A stretch of 64,000 bases of DNA. Origin: Pedobacter namyangjuensis (lineage in GTDB: Bacteria; Bacteroidota; Bacteroidia; Sphingobacteriales; Sphingobacteriaceae). The notes beneath the pieces are model-generated. The model worked only from the letters and a program-made list of their open reading frames with translations. It was not told where the DNA came from and ran no database searches. The first letter of the stretch is position 1; the number at the start of each line of letters is the position of its first letter. A program made the translations under genes and the position numbers. Positions 1-9,537 of this stretch are shown piece after piece. The stretch covers positions 540,762 through 604,761 of the forward strand of contig NZ_QMHQ01000003.1 in NCBI RefSeq assembly GCF_003313325.1, in the 5' to 3' direction.

Positions 1-22
1 TATTTTGCGTAAACTTTAAAGC

Positions 23-1258
23 ATGGATGCAAATAAACTATTAATTATTGGTTTAGTATGGCCAGAACCAACCTCTTCTGCTGCAGGCACAAGAATGGTT
101 CAGTTAGTAGAATTATTTTTAGCTAGCGGATTTGAAGTTACCTTTGGTTGCGCTGCTGCCAAAAGCGAGTTCAGTTTCAATTTAGCTTCTCTTGGTGTTG
201 CCGAAAAACAAATCAAACTAAACGACGAGAGCTTTAATGATTTTATAAAAGACGCAAAACCAAACCTTGTAGTTTATGACCGTTTTGTAATTGAAGAGCA
301 ATTTGGCTGGCGTGTACAACAAGAATGCCCTTCGGCAATGACAATCCTCGATACGGAAGACCTGCACTTTTTAAGGCATGCTCGACAAGCAGTTGCAAAA
401 AGTAAAAACGATGAACCAGAGCATTTATTTAACGATACGGCTAAAAGAGAAATTGCCTCTATTTTAAGGTGCGATTTGTCGCTAATTATTTCAGAAGAAG
501 AAGTGAAACTGTTGCAGCATAAGTTCAGAATCGACCAATCCTTGCTTTACTACCTCCCTTTTTTAGAAAAAGAAATAACTACAGCCGAAATAGAAAAATG
601 GACTTCCTTTAACGAAAGAAAGGATTTCGTGTTCATCGGCAATTTCCTACACGAACCAAATTGGCACACGGTACAGTTTTTAAAAACTAAAATTTGGCCA
701 ATTTTAAGAAAAAGAATACCTCAGGCGCAACTTAACGTGTATGGAGCTTATCCGAGCGAAAAAGTTTTTCAGCTGAATAATACGAAAGAAAACTTTAACA
801 TTTTAGGCAGAGCCGACAATGCAAAGGAAGTTATTTCGCAACACAGAATTCTGCTAGCGCCAATTCAGTTCGGTGCTGGCGCAAAAGGCAAATTTATAGA
901 TGCCATGCATGTTGGTACGCCTTCTGCAACAACATCTGTAGGTGCCGAAGCCATGAAAGGCAATTTAGAATGGAACGGATTTATTGAAGATGATGTAGAT
1001 GAATTTATAAACAAAACGGTAGCGCTTTACCAAAATGAAGAACAATGGCATTGTGCACAGCAAAACGGCATTAAAATTATAAACGAAAGATACAATGCCA
1101 AAAAATTCTCCGATCAATTTATTGAAAAAGTAAAAGACATTTACGCCAAATTAGCCATCCACCGCCATAACAATTTCTTTGGCCAAATACTTAAGCACCA
1201 TACGGTACAAAGCACAAAATACATGTCTTTGTGGATTGAGGAGAAGAATAAGAAGTGA
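23..1258 (+). CDS. Glycosyltransferase, GT4-like (group 1)
   Basis: The 411-residue protein reads as a GT-B fold glycosyltransferase that would move a sugar from a nucleotide-sugar donor to an envelope or exopolysaccharide acceptor in the cytoplasm; donor and acceptor cannot be read from sequence. The N-terminal domain opens with a beta strand and loop (LLIIGLVWPEPTSSAAGTR) typical of the acceptor-side Rossmann domain. The C-terminal half carries a donor-site-like loop around residues 280-300 (FGAGAKGKFIDAM, then GTPSATTSVGAEAM), as in group 1 transferases. There is no signal peptide or membrane segment. A TATTTTGC sequence at the very start of the window may be part of its promoter. It stands alone, with an interspersed repeat element following it. 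Confidence 0.8.
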   Translation: MDANKLLIIGLVWPEPTSSAAGTRMVQLVELFLASGFEVTFGCAAAKSEFSFNLASLGVAEKQIKLNDESFNDFIKDAKPNLVVYDRFVIEEQFGWRVQQECPSAMTILDTEDLHFLRHARQAVAKSKNDEPEHLFNDTAKREIASILRCDLSLIISEEEVKLLQHKFRIDQSLLYYLPFLEKEITTAEIEKWTSFNERKDFVFIGNFLHEPNWHTVQFLKTKIWPILRKRIPQAQLNVYGAYPSEKVFQLNNTKENFNILGRADNAKEVISQHRILLAPIQFGAGAKGKFIDAMHVGTPSATTSVGAEAMKGNLEWNGFIEDDVDEFINKTVALYQNEEQWHCAQQNGIKIINERYNAKKFSDQFIEKVKDIYAKLAIHRHNNFFGQILKHHTVQSTKYMSLWIEEKNKK

Positions 1259-1314
1259 AAAGTTGAGCGTAGAAACTGGGAACTTATTTTTGTGAGGTCG
1301 CTTCTTGCCAAAAG

Positions 1315-1400
1315 CAGATAAGCTTTGTTGCTAAACCTGATGGGACGGAAAGCCCCGATTTTTCATCGGGCTTGGAGGTACAGCAGGGCTATTGTACCCG
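1315..1400. repeat. Interspersed structured element, copy A
   Basis: This is one of four copies in the window of an element with conserved flanks: AAACCTGA, then a CG(A/G)AA segment, then a hairpin, then GCAGG. The CCTG at 1336-1339 can pair with CAGG at 1384-1387, and an inner stem CCCGAT/ATCGGG (about 1354-1370) closes on a short loop. The inner hairpin differs in sequence between copies while pairing is kept, which argues for a selected RNA or DNA fold. It lies between two plus-strand genes. The other copies are near 19.3, 25.7 and 41.45 kb. Confidence 0.6.
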
Positions 1401-1472
1401 AAGAGTTACCGAACCGTTCGTTTTCAAAAAAACAAAACAAGATCGGAGTTGGCCATCTATGCACTTTCTTTA

Positions 1473-1512
1473 CAACATTAAAACATTTCAACATCAAAAC
1501 ATTGCAACAATC
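1473..1512. repeat. Short AACATT-type low-complexity repeat
   Basis: The tract repeats variations of AACATT/AAACATTTCAACA just upstream of the Hsp70 gene. Similar tracts, in either orientation, lie at 30474-30545 and 31012-31047. It is probably a degenerate interspersed repeat. No function is visible. Confidence 0.4.
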
Positions 1513-1516
1513 TCCG

Positions 1517-1529
1517 TAAATTTGCGACA
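1517..1529 (+). promoter_or_regulatory. -7 box abutting the hscA start
   Basis: TAAATTTG at 1517-1524 matches the Bacteroidota -7 consensus TAnnTTTG and lies only 4 bases before the ATG at 1529. Transcription would start at or within a base or two of the start codon, giving a leaderless or nearly leaderless mRNA. No convincing -33 TTG was found at the usual distance. Confidence 0.5.
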
Positions 1530-3391
1530 TGGCAAAAATATCCATTAACCTGGCTACGGGTTCGTTTCAACAAGAAGAGATTATAGTTGGTATAGATTTA
1601 GGCACAACCAATAGTTTGGTAGCATTTATCAATCCAGAGAAACAACCTCAAGTAATTAACGACACTGGAAAAGGGCTTTTAGTACCTTCTGTTGTGCATT
1701 TTAACGAACATGGAGCTGCTGAGGTTGGTAACGAAGCTAAAGCTTTTTTAACTACAGACCCTACCAATACTATCTTTTCTGTTAAAAGATTGTTAGGCCG
1801 TTCTTATAAAGATGTTGCTAGCCACCAAGATATTTTCAGCTACAAAATTATCGACGACGACAGTGATGCTTTAGTTAAAATTCAAGCTGGCGATAGATTT
1901 TATACACCAATAGAATTATCTGCAGAAATTTTAAAAGAACTAAAAGCTAGAGCTGAACATGCGTTAAAAACACCGGTGAATAGAGCGGTAATTACGGTTC
2001 CGGCCTACTTTAACGACAGCCAGCGCCAAGCTACGAGAGATGCGGGGAAACTTGCCGGATTAGATGTATTGCGTATTGTTAACGAACCTACTGCGGCAAG
2101 CTTAGCTTACGGTTTAGGATTAGATCCGACGCAACAAAAAACCATTGCGGTGTACGATTTAGGTGGTGGAACTTTTGATGTTTCCATTCTGCAAATACAA
2201 AATGGAATTTTTGAAGTTTTGGCAACTAATGGCAATACTTTTTTAGGTGGCGATGATTTTGACCGAGCTATTTTAAACTATTGGATTGAAAAAAACCAGT
2301 TAAACGCCAAGGAAGTTGCCAAAGATAATGTACTGATGCAAACTTTACGCTTGCAAGCAGAGTCGGCAAAAAAAGCGCTATCAACTCAAAATCTTTACAA
2401 CGAGCAAGTTGGCGAAATTTGGTGTACGCTAGATAAAACTACTTTTGAAAAACTAATTACTGGTAAAGTACAAGAAACATTAACTTGTTGCCAACAAGCA
2501 TTAACTGATGCAAATTTAACTATTGCCGACATAGACGAAGTTGTTTTAGTTGGTGGCTCTACCCGTACACCTTACGTTAAAAAAGCAGTTAGCGATTTCT
2601 TTGGTCGCGAACCGCATGACAATATTAATCCTGATGAGGTTGTTGCTTTAGGTGCAGCCATACAGGCTGATATTTTAGCGGGTAATCGCTCTGATATTTT
2701 ATTGTTAGATGTTACGCCACTTTCTTTGGGTATAGAAACCATGGGTGGCTTAATGGATGTAATTATTGCTCGTAATAGCAAGGTACCTACCAAAGGAGGC
2801 AGGCAGTATACCACTTCTATTGATGGGCAAGTGAACATGAAAATCTCCGTATACCAAGGAGAACGCGATTTAGTTAAAGAAAACCGAAAACTGGCCGAGT
2901 TCGATTTAAAGGGAATTCCGGCAATGCCGGCTGGCTTGCCAAAGGTTGACATTAACTTTTTGCTAAATGCGGATGGGATATTAACGGTACAGGCTATAGA
3001 GTTGCGTTCTGGCGTAAAGCAGGAAATTGATGTGGTACCTAGTTATGGCTTAAACGATGATACGGTAGAAAAGATGTTGATTGACAGCATTGAAAATGCT
3101 AAAAGCGATGTTGAACAACGCATGCTAATTGAAGCTAGAAGTGAAGGTGAGCAGTTGGTTTACACCGCAGAGCGATTTATTTCGAAAAATAGCGAGATTT
3201 TAACTGCTGAAGAAATACAAGAAACCAACAACTATATTGACGCGTTGAAAGATGCTTTATCGGCAGGCGAAAAAGATCTTATCCTTAAGAAAGCTGATGA
3301 GCTGAACGAATTTACTCGCCCATTTGCAGAGCGATTGATGGATATGGCCGTTGGACAAGCAATGAAGGGCAAGAGCATAGACGAACAGTAG
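1529..3391 (+). CDS. hscA: Hsp70-family chaperone, HscA-like
   Basis: A 620-residue Hsp70 with the ATPase signature [13 protein letters not shown] at residues 21-33, the second phosphate motif [12 protein letters not shown] near 209-220, and a C-terminal substrate-binding domain. The length and the short N-terminal extension before the ATPase domain fit HscA, which with HscB helps transfer Fe-S clusters from the IscU scaffold. HscA rather than DnaK is favoured because the acidic or Gly-rich DnaK tail is missing; the C-terminus ends ...MKGKSIDEQ. No hscB, iscU or fdx is adjacent, so the specific partner is inferred from family resemblance only. The start is fixed by the -7 box a few bases upstream. 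A large tandem repeat follows the gene. Confidence 0.8.
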   Translation: MAKISINLATGSFQQEEIIVGIDLGTTNSLVAFINPEKQPQVINDTGKGLLVPSVVHFNEHGAAEVGNEAKAFLTTDPTNTIFSVKRLLGRSYKDVASHQDIFSYKIIDDDSDALVKIQAGDRFYTPIELSAEILKELKARAEHALKTPVNRAVITVPAYFNDSQRQATRDAGKLAGLDVLRIVNEPTAASLAYGLGLDPTQQKTIAVYDLGGGTFDVSILQIQNGIFEVLATNGNTFLGGDDFDRAILNYWIEKNQLNAKEVAKDNVLMQTLRLQAESAKKALSTQNLYNEQVGEIWCTLDKTTFEKLITGKVQETLTCCQQALTDANLTIADIDEVVLVGGSTRTPYVKKAVSDFFGREPHDNINPDEVVALGAAIQADILAGNRSDILLLDVTPLSLGIETMGGLMDVIIARNSKVPTKGGRQYTTSIDGQVNMKISVYQGERDLVKENRKLAEFDLKGIPAMPAGLPKVDINFLLNADGILTVQAIELRSGVKQEIDVVPSYGLNDDTVEKMLIDSIENAKSDVEQRMLIEARSEGEQLVYTAERFISKNSEILTAEEIQETNNYIDALKDALSAGEKDLILKKADELNEFTRPFAERLMDMAVGQAMKGKSIDEQ

Positions 3392-3421
3392 TTTTTTTGT
3401 TTTTTGGCGCTGTGTGATGTG

Positions 3422-4070
3422 ACAGATTTGCAATCTGTAAATTCGTATTGAAATAGAGCGCATTACGATACCCAATCGAGTTGGGTATGACGAAATAATA
3501 AAATATTTAAAACCCGGTAATGCTTCTGGATTACAAATCATGAAGAGCACACAATAAAATCTGTGTTAATCTGTGTGTATCAGTGGTCAATATTTGTTCT
3601 ACGCTTGTAACTCTGCTGTTCCTCTTGTGTAAAACTTTTTGCTGTTACAGATTTGCAATCTGTAAATTCGTATTGAAATAGAGCGCATTACGATACCCAA
3701 TCGAGTTGGGTATGACGAAATAATAAAATATTTAAAACCCGTAATGCTTCTGGATTACAAATCACGAAGAGCACACAATAAAATCTGTGTGTATCAGTGG
3801 TCAATATTTGTTCTATGGTTGTAACTCTGCTGTTGCTCTTGTGTTAAAACTCTTTGCTGTTACAGATTTGCGATATGTAAATTCGTATTGAAATAGAGCG
3901 CATTACGATACCCAATCGAGTTGGGTATGACGAAATAATAAAATATTTAAAACCCGGTAATGCTTATGTATTACAAATCACGAAGAGCACACAATAAAAG
4001 CTGTGTTAATCTGTGTGTATCAGTTGTCAATAGTTGTTCTACGCTTGTAACTCTGCTGTTGCTTTTGTAA
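3422..4070. repeat. Three tandem copies of a ~220-bp unit
   Basis: Copies begin at 3422, 3647 and 3862 with ACAGATTTGC; the periods are 225 and 215 bp. The second copy lacks about ten bases (the 'taatctgtg' part near the unit end). Each unit contains nested inverted repeats: ACAGATT-tgc-AATCTGT (in copy 3 altered by point changes), TACCCAA-tcgag-TTGGGTA, and GTAAT-...-ATTAC, then a segment with ACAGATTTTATTG/ACACAGATT-like pieces. Copies differ by scattered substitutions only, so duplication looks recent or is being homogenised. This fills most of the 805-bp gap between the Hsp70 and DUF2339 genes. No ORF is credible in it. Confidence 0.85.
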
Positions 4071-4196
4071 TAAGTTCAATAATATATATACTTCCTTCCC
4101 GAAGTATAATTAAACTAAATCGCAGAAAATAGTTATCCTTGCAGCAATCATTCTTATATTTAAAAAAACTATATTTTACGATACTACGCTGTAAGA

Positions 4197-6563
4197 ATGG
4201 AGAATGATAAGGAAAAGTTAAATACGCTATTGCTAAAACTCGAAAATCTGTCGCTAAGGCAACAGAATTTTGAAGCGGAAATAAATAGTTTAAAGCAGGA
4301 AATTATAGCTTTAAAAGGTGGAAGTCCAATAGTAAATGAACTTGTAAAAGAAGCAGAGCTACCACCGGTACATGTTCCGCCATTTGCAACCGTATTTCCT
4401 CCAAAAAATACACCACCAACTTTTACCGCTCCACCCATAAAACCTAGTCAACCTAGTTTTGCCGATAAATTTAATCGTGCTAACATGGGTAAGTCTGACT
4501 TTGAAAAATTCATCGGTGAGAATTTAATTAGCAAAATTGGTATCCTGATTTTAATCATCGGGGTTATAATTGGCGCAAAATATGCGATAGATAAAGAATT
4601 ACTTAGTCCACTTACCCGTATAATTTTAGGTTATTTGGTTGGCGTTGGCTTAACAGGATTTGCGCTGAAATTAAAAGCAAAATACGAAAGCTTTAGCGCA
4701 GTTTTACTAAGTGGCGCAATGGCAATCATGTATTTTATAACCTACGCTGCTTACGATTTTTATGCATTACTTACGCAGCCGCTAGCATTTTTATTAATGG
4801 TAGTTTTTACGTGTTTTACCGTTTTTGCCGCCGTAAAATACGACAAACCTGTTATTGCGCACATTGGATTAGTTGGCGCTTATGCGGTACCTTTTTTGCT
4901 GAGCGATGGTTCCGGAAAAGTAGCCGTATTGTTTAGCTACATGACGATTATTAATATCGGAATTTTAGTTTTAAGCTTCAAAAAACACTGGAAGTCGCTC
5001 TTTTATCTATCATTCTCTTTTACTTGGATCATCTTCTGTTCGTGGTTAGCTGCTGATTACGAAACCAAAAATTTTACTTTGGCTTTTGGTTTTTCAAGTA
5101 TTTTCTTCGCCATTTTTTACGGTTGCAATTTAGCCTACAAACTTAGAAAAGCCGAACTTTTTGGCATAAGTGACGTAATAATCCTCCTGTTAAATTCATT
5201 TGTTTTTTACGGAATCGGCTACTTTTTATTGGCCGAACATAAAAATGGAGCCGAACTGTTGGGCTTATTCACTTTGGCTAATGCTATCATCCACTTTGTG
5301 GTTTGCTTGTTTATTTACCGGTTAAAATTGGCCGACAAAAACCTATTTTACTTTATCTTGGCGATGGTAATCACCTTTATTACACTTGCCATACCGGTAC
5401 AATTAAGTGGCAATTGGGTAACAATTTTCTGGGCCATGGAGGCTACTATCCTATTCTATTTAGGAAAATCTAAAAACATATCCATTTATCAAAAACTTTC
5501 ATTTCCATTAATATTTTTGGCTTTTTTAAGCTTATTAGAAGATTGGTCGCACAACAATTCAGAGTTTAATTATTTGGGTGATTATAGCATAACAAAGCCC
5601 TTTATAAATGTTCAGTTTTTATGTGGTGTTATATTCATCGGCTGTTTTACGGCTATGTTGTTCATTAACAAAAAGTCAAAATCTGAAACCCTTAGCAACG
5701 GCATTAACAAAGTAATTACCGATATCTTAACCTATACCATACCCAGTATTTTAATCATCGTTACTTATTTTACGTTTAGAACCGAAATTGGAAACATTTT
5801 CCGCAATCTATTTGAAGGCACAAAAATAAACACAGGTTCAAAAGGGAACACTTATTACGAATACAATGTCGATTACAAGAACCTTAAGACAATTGCAGTA
5901 TTTATTTATTCTATGTTTTTTGCTAGCGCATTAACCTTGTTAAATATTAAAAAGATAAAAAGTAAAGAACTTGCTGTTGCAAATGCTTCAATAAATACCG
6001 TAACTATTTTAGCATTTTTGGTGCAAGGCTTATTTATTTTGAGTGAATTGAGGCACAGTTTTATTCATCAAGTCAATAAGTATTTTATAAGCGGGAGTAT
6101 AAATATCGGTGTAAGATATATTGCTATAGCATTTTTTGGATTATTGATTTATTCCTGCTATAAATTAGCAAAAGCTGATATTTTTAAGGTGAAATTTAAA
6201 AAAGCATTCGATTATCTGCTTTACATTGCTATACTTTGGGTGCTCAGCAGCGAGCTTTTACATTGGTTAGAAATTGCAGGCCTTCAATCTGGATACAAAT
6301 TAGGCTTAAGCATTTTGTGGGGCGTTTACTCGCTAGTATTAATTGGCATCGGTTTATGGAAAAACAAAAAGTTTCTACGTATCGGAGCTATTGTGCTTTT
6401 TGCCATCACATTGCTTAAGCTTTTCTTATATGATATTGCTTCGCTGGATACCATTTCGAAAACCATAGTCTTCGTATCGTTAGGTGTACTTTTATTACTC
6501 ATATCCTTCCTTTATAACAAATACAAACATTTAATTATAGACGATGTTAAAACTGAAAATTAA
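4197..6563 (+). CDS. DUF2339 polytopic membrane protein
   Basis: This 788-residue protein has an N-terminal coiled-coil stretch (about residues 1-42, heptad-like LLLKLENLSLRQQNFEAEI), a proline-rich linker (about 55-95) and then more than 20 hydrophobic segments from about residue 115 to the end. That arrangement is characteristic of DUF2339 proteins, whose function is not established. Its stop overlaps the start of the next gene by 20 bp. The DUF2339-DUF3999 pairing is recurrent in bacteria, so the two probably act together in the inner membrane, perhaps on the envelope. The function remains unknown. Confidence 0.8.
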   Translation: MENDKEKLNTLLLKLENLSLRQQNFEAEINSLKQEIIALKGGSPIVNELVKEAELPPVHVPPFATVFPPKNTPPTFTAPPIKPSQPSFADKFNRANMGKSDFEKFIGENLISKIGILILIIGVIIGAKYAIDKELLSPLTRIILGYLVGVGLTGFALKLKAKYESFSAVLLSGAMAIMYFITYAAYDFYALLTQPLAFLLMVVFTCFTVFAAVKYDKPVIAHIGLVGAYAVPFLLSDGSGKVAVLFSYMTIINIGILVLSFKKHWKSLFYLSFSFTWIIFCSWLAADYETKNFTLAFGFSSIFFAIFYGCNLAYKLRKAELFGISDVIILLLNSFVFYGIGYFLLAEHKNGAELLGLFTLANAIIHFVVCLFIYRLKLADKNLFYFILAMVITFITLAIPVQLSGNWVTIFWAMEATILFYLGKSKNISIYQKLSFPLIFLAFLSLLEDWSHNNSEFNYLGDYSITKPFINVQFLCGVIFIGCFTAMLFINKKSKSETLSNGINKVITDILTYTIPSILIIVTYFTFRTEIGNIFRNLFEGTKINTGSKGNTYYEYNVDYKNLKTIAVFIYSMFFASALTLLNIKKIKSKELAVANASINTVTILAFLVQGLFILSELRHSFIHQVNKYFISGSINIGVRYIAIAFFGLLIYSCYKLAKADIFKVKFKKAFDYLLYIAILWVLSSELLHWLEIAGLQSGYKLGLSILWGVYSLVLIGIGLWKNKKFLRIGAIVLFAITLLKLFLYDIASLDTISKTIVFVSLGVLLLLISFLYNKYKHLIIDDVKTEN

Positions 6564-7776
6564 ACTATTTGCTTTGTTTTTGTGCGGAACTTTAGGTTTA
6601 CAGGCGCAAACAAATCAATATAAATATAAACGAGAATTAAAGGGAATAAGCACTACTTGGAACGGCTTGCAACTTCCAAACCAGCTTTTTAGTAAAGTGC
6701 AAGTTGGCTTGGCAGATCTGCGAATTTACGGTTATAAAGGTAAAGACACCGTAGAAGTACCTTATATTTTGGAGCAAAGCGCTAATCAAATTACCGAAAG
6801 CGAGATACCTTTTAATATCATAAATAAAAGTAGTAACGCAAATGCATTTTACTATACTTTTCAGGCTTCGGCTGTAAGTACGATTAACCAAATTAAACTT
6901 TCGTTTAAGCAGTTAAATTTTGATTGGAGAGTAGTTTTAGAAGGTAGCAACGATAACCAAAATTGGTTTACGCTGTTAAAGGATTACAGGATTTTAGCCA
7001 TTAAAAATAACCAAACCGATTATAAATTTAGTGAGCTTAACTTCCCTACTGCAAGTTATAAGTATTTTAGAATGGCCATTAAAGCATCTGAGCAACCAGA
7101 ATTAACCGCAGCAAAAGTACTTAAAACAGATACGTTAAAAGGCGTTTATAAAACTGTTGCTTACAGAAATTATAACATTCTGAATGACAAAGCTAACAAA
7201 ACCACTAGTGCAACAATAGACTTGGCTGAACCAACGCCCCTATCCTATTTAAAAATTAACCTATCTCGAGATATTGACTTCTACAGAAACTTAACGATTG
7301 AATATGCTACCGATAGTTTTAAAACGGAAAAAGGTATGCAATATAATTACGAGCCACTTTTTGCTGGCACAATTAGTTCTTTAGAACTTCCAGAATTTAA
7401 CTTTCCGGGAACCTTACTATCTAGGTTAAAATTAACAATCGAAAATAACGACAATAAGCCCTTGCATATTTCGTCTTTTGAGTTAAAAGGTCCGGTTTAC
7501 GAGCTGGTGGGAAGGTTTGATGACCAGAATTTAAATTACTTTTTATATTACGGCAGCAAAGACGCCACAACGCCTGTTTACGAACTTAAAAATTTCGAGA
7601 ATAAAATTCCCATGACTGTAAATACTTTAGATGTTGGCGACGAGCAATTAAATCCTAATTTTAAATCCGATCCAAAGAAGACCCCACTCTTTGAAAACAA
7701 GCTGTGGTTATACGGATTAATGGTATTAATCATCGCTTTGCTAGGCTTTTTTGCGTTTAAAATGTTAAAGAACTAA
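6544..7776 (+). CDS. DUF3999-like secreted/membrane-anchored protein
   Basis: The 410-residue protein has a signal peptide (about residues 1-20, ending LGLQAQ), a beta-rich extracytoplasmic body with a discoidin-like stretch (VVLEGSNDNQNWFTLLKDYR, about residue 120), and one C-terminal membrane helix (LWLYGLMVLIIALLGFFAF) with a short basic tail. This fits DUF3999, which is usually encoded next to DUF2339. The ATG lies inside the 3' end of the DUF2339 gene, so translation is probably coupled. It would be a periplasmic protein tethered to the inner membrane. No catalytic motif was recognised. Confidence 0.7.
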   Translation: MLKLKIKLFALFLCGTLGLQAQTNQYKYKRELKGISTTWNGLQLPNQLFSKVQVGLADLRIYGYKGKDTVEVPYILEQSANQITESEIPFNIINKSSNANAFYYTFQASAVSTINQIKLSFKQLNFDWRVVLEGSNDNQNWFTLLKDYRILAIKNNQTDYKFSELNFPTASYKYFRMAIKASEQPELTAAKVLKTDTLKGVYKTVAYRNYNILNDKANKTTSATIDLAEPTPLSYLKINLSRDIDFYRNLTIEYATDSFKTEKGMQYNYEPLFAGTISSLELPEFNFPGTLLSRLKLTIENNDNKPLHISSFELKGPVYELVGRFDDQNLNYFLYYGSKDATTPVYELKNFENKIPMTVNTLDVGDEQLNPNFKSDPKKTPLFENKLWLYGLMVLIIALLGFFAFKMLKN

Positions 7777-7821
7777 CGTTGAGCCACGAATAAAACAAGA
7801 AAAAAACATTCAACAAAACCT

Positions 7822-8913
7822 ATGAGCTTTCTAAAAAACATATTTGGTTCTAAAGAACAAACCATCAAAAACTATAACGATTTCTGGAAATGGTTTCAGG
7901 AGAATGAAAAGTCATTCTATCAAGTAGTAAAAGAGGGTAAAAAAATAGAAGAAGAATTCTTCAGCGAGCTTTCTCCTAAGCTGGGGCAGCTAAGAGAAGG
8001 CTATTATTTTTTAACAGGAATGATGAATGAAGACACTGCAGAACTGATTTTAACGGCCGATGGTAGAGTAAAAAATATTGTTTTTGTAGAAGAATTGGTA
8101 AACGCAGCACCCGACATAAATGGATGGAAATTTACTGCTTTCAAACCCGCTTTAGACATTGAAGATGTTAGTATTAAAATGGGAGATTACGAATTTTCTA
8201 AAGATAATATTAGCTTTTATTACAACGAAGATGCAAATTATCCAGATGAGATTGATATTGTTTTAGTAAATGACAACTTAAACGAAAGTAATAAAGATGA
8301 AATAACCAATGGTACATTTATTTTTATAGACAATCTTTTAGGGGAACTGAACTTTGCAACAACCATAGATAACATCGTTGTAGTTGGGAAAGACAAAGCT
8401 GAAAAAGAGCTCATTTCTATCAAAAAGCTCAAGGATTTTTTAATCTGGAGAGAAAAAGAATTTATAGAAAAATACGATGATGTGTGGCATAGCACCGAAA
8501 CCAACAATCACTCTATTTTAGAAGGTTCTCTCCAAAACGGAAAACCACTTTTGGCGGTAGTAAATATGGATTTATTAAATTGGGAAAACAAAGCTTCACA
8601 TCCTTGGATTTTAGTGATTGAAACCAAATTTAATGCAGACCCAAATGGTTTCCCAAGTGACAAAACTTTGGCCGAATTAAATGAATTGGAAGATGTTTTG
8701 TTGGAGGAATTAAAGGATAGCGAGGGTTATTTAAATATTGGTAGAGAAACTGCAGATGCCATTAGAGAAATTTATTTCGCATGTAAAGATTTTAGAAAAC
8801 CACCTAAAGTTGCAGAACAAATTATCGCAAAATACGGAGATAAATTTAGCATAACTTTTGATATCTATAAAGATAAGTACTGGCAGTCCTTCAATCGTTT
8901 TACAGGTAATTAA
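7822..8913 (+). CDS. DUF695-like protein
   Basis: A soluble 363-residue protein without a signal peptide. The N-terminal half (FWKWFQENEKSFYQVV then ELSPKLGQLREGYYFL) resembles DUF695 proteins, which often begin with a W-x-F-x(n) helix and have an acidic alpha/beta fold. The C-terminal half contains another acidic domain (ELNELEDVLLEELKDSEGYLNIGRETADAIREIYFAC) that also matches the two-domain layout seen in this family. Biochemical function is unknown. It lies 45 bp after the DUF3999 gene and may share its transcript. Confidence 0.65.
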   Translation: MSFLKNIFGSKEQTIKNYNDFWKWFQENEKSFYQVVKEGKKIEEEFFSELSPKLGQLREGYYFLTGMMNEDTAELILTADGRVKNIVFVEELVNAAPDINGWKFTAFKPALDIEDVSIKMGDYEFSKDNISFYYNEDANYPDEIDIVLVNDNLNESNKDEITNGTFIFIDNLLGELNFATTIDNIVVVGKDKAEKELISIKKLKDFLIWREKEFIEKYDDVWHSTETNNHSILEGSLQNGKPLLAVVNMDLLNWENKASHPWILVIETKFNADPNGFPSDKTLAELNELEDVLLEELKDSEGYLNIGRETADAIREIYFACKDFRKPPKVAEQIIAKYGDKFSITFDIYKDKYWQSFNRFTGN

Positions 8914-8984
8914 AAATCACTCTTCAAAAACAGATTTAAATATTTACCTAAGACTTAGATAAGGAAAGCATTTGCATCGGTAAT

Positions 8985-9055
8985 CGGTAAATATAGTCCC
9001 GCCCTCGTTTCTGCCGAAGAAAAATCGGCATCCACTAAGTCGGGTTTATTTTTTA
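8985..9055 (+). terminator. Hairpin followed by T-rich tract
   Basis: TGCCGA (9012-9017) and TCGGCA (9025-9030) form a perfect 6-bp stem, flanked by CCCG (8998-9001) and CGGG (9041-9044), with TTTATTTTTT just after. It sits between the DUF695 gene and a small membrane protein gene. It may terminate the upstream transcript, or be the remnant of an interspersed element. Confidence 0.4.
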
Positions 9056-9083
9056 ATGGTCAACCTGTAAAAGTGAAATAATT

Positions 9084-9497
9084 ATGGACGCTGTAAAATT
9101 TAAGTACATTCCTAAAATATCAACAGCATTAACATTTTTGTTTTTATTAGTAGTGGTAATGTTATTGTTTTTAGGCCGAACGGTAGATTTCCTAAAATTC
9201 GATTTCATCACGCAACAATATCCCGATTTCTATTTCAACATCTCCAATCTCGCCATAAGTTATTTTATCTACGCTAGCATTGGTTATTTGTGGCTAATGT
9301 TAGGTATAAATTTTAAATTCATTAACTTTCTAGGCATTTTTTTAATACTGGCAAACCTCATTTACGAACTTTGGATTCCCGTGTTAAACACACCAGATCT
9401 AATTGATGCTTACTTCGGCTTCGCCGGAACGTTGGTAGCATTCATATTTCTTTTGCTTACTTCTAAATACGGACTTAATATCAATACGCAAGCCTAA
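9084..9497 (+). CDS. Small four-helix membrane protein, unrecognised
   Basis: The 137-residue protein is almost entirely hydrophobic, with four predicted transmembrane helices (about residues 15-33, 52-72, 74-93 and 108-127). I do not recognise the family. The start ATG at 9084 follows a weak AAAGTGAAAT region. It may form a unit with the phospholipase-like gene 40 bp downstream, but nothing in the sequence ties it to a function. Confidence 0.6.
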   Translation: MDAVKFKYIPKISTALTFLFLLVVVMLLFLGRTVDFLKFDFITQQYPDFYFNISNLAISYFIYASIGYLWLMLGINFKFINFLGIFLILANLIYELWIPVLNTPDLIDAYFGFAGTLVAFIFLLLTSKYGLNINTQA

Positions 9498-9537
9498 ACT
9501 CATTTAAAACCAAGTAATTTTTCATTATCTTCATTTT

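Noticed and set aside
1363..1545. Short ORFs over the element upstream of hscA
   Set aside because: They cover a structured repeat and overlap the hscA promoter and start.
3422..4070. Reading the tandem repeat as a CRISPR array
   Set aside because: Only three units of about 220 bp with no unique spacers of constant size, and no cas genes.
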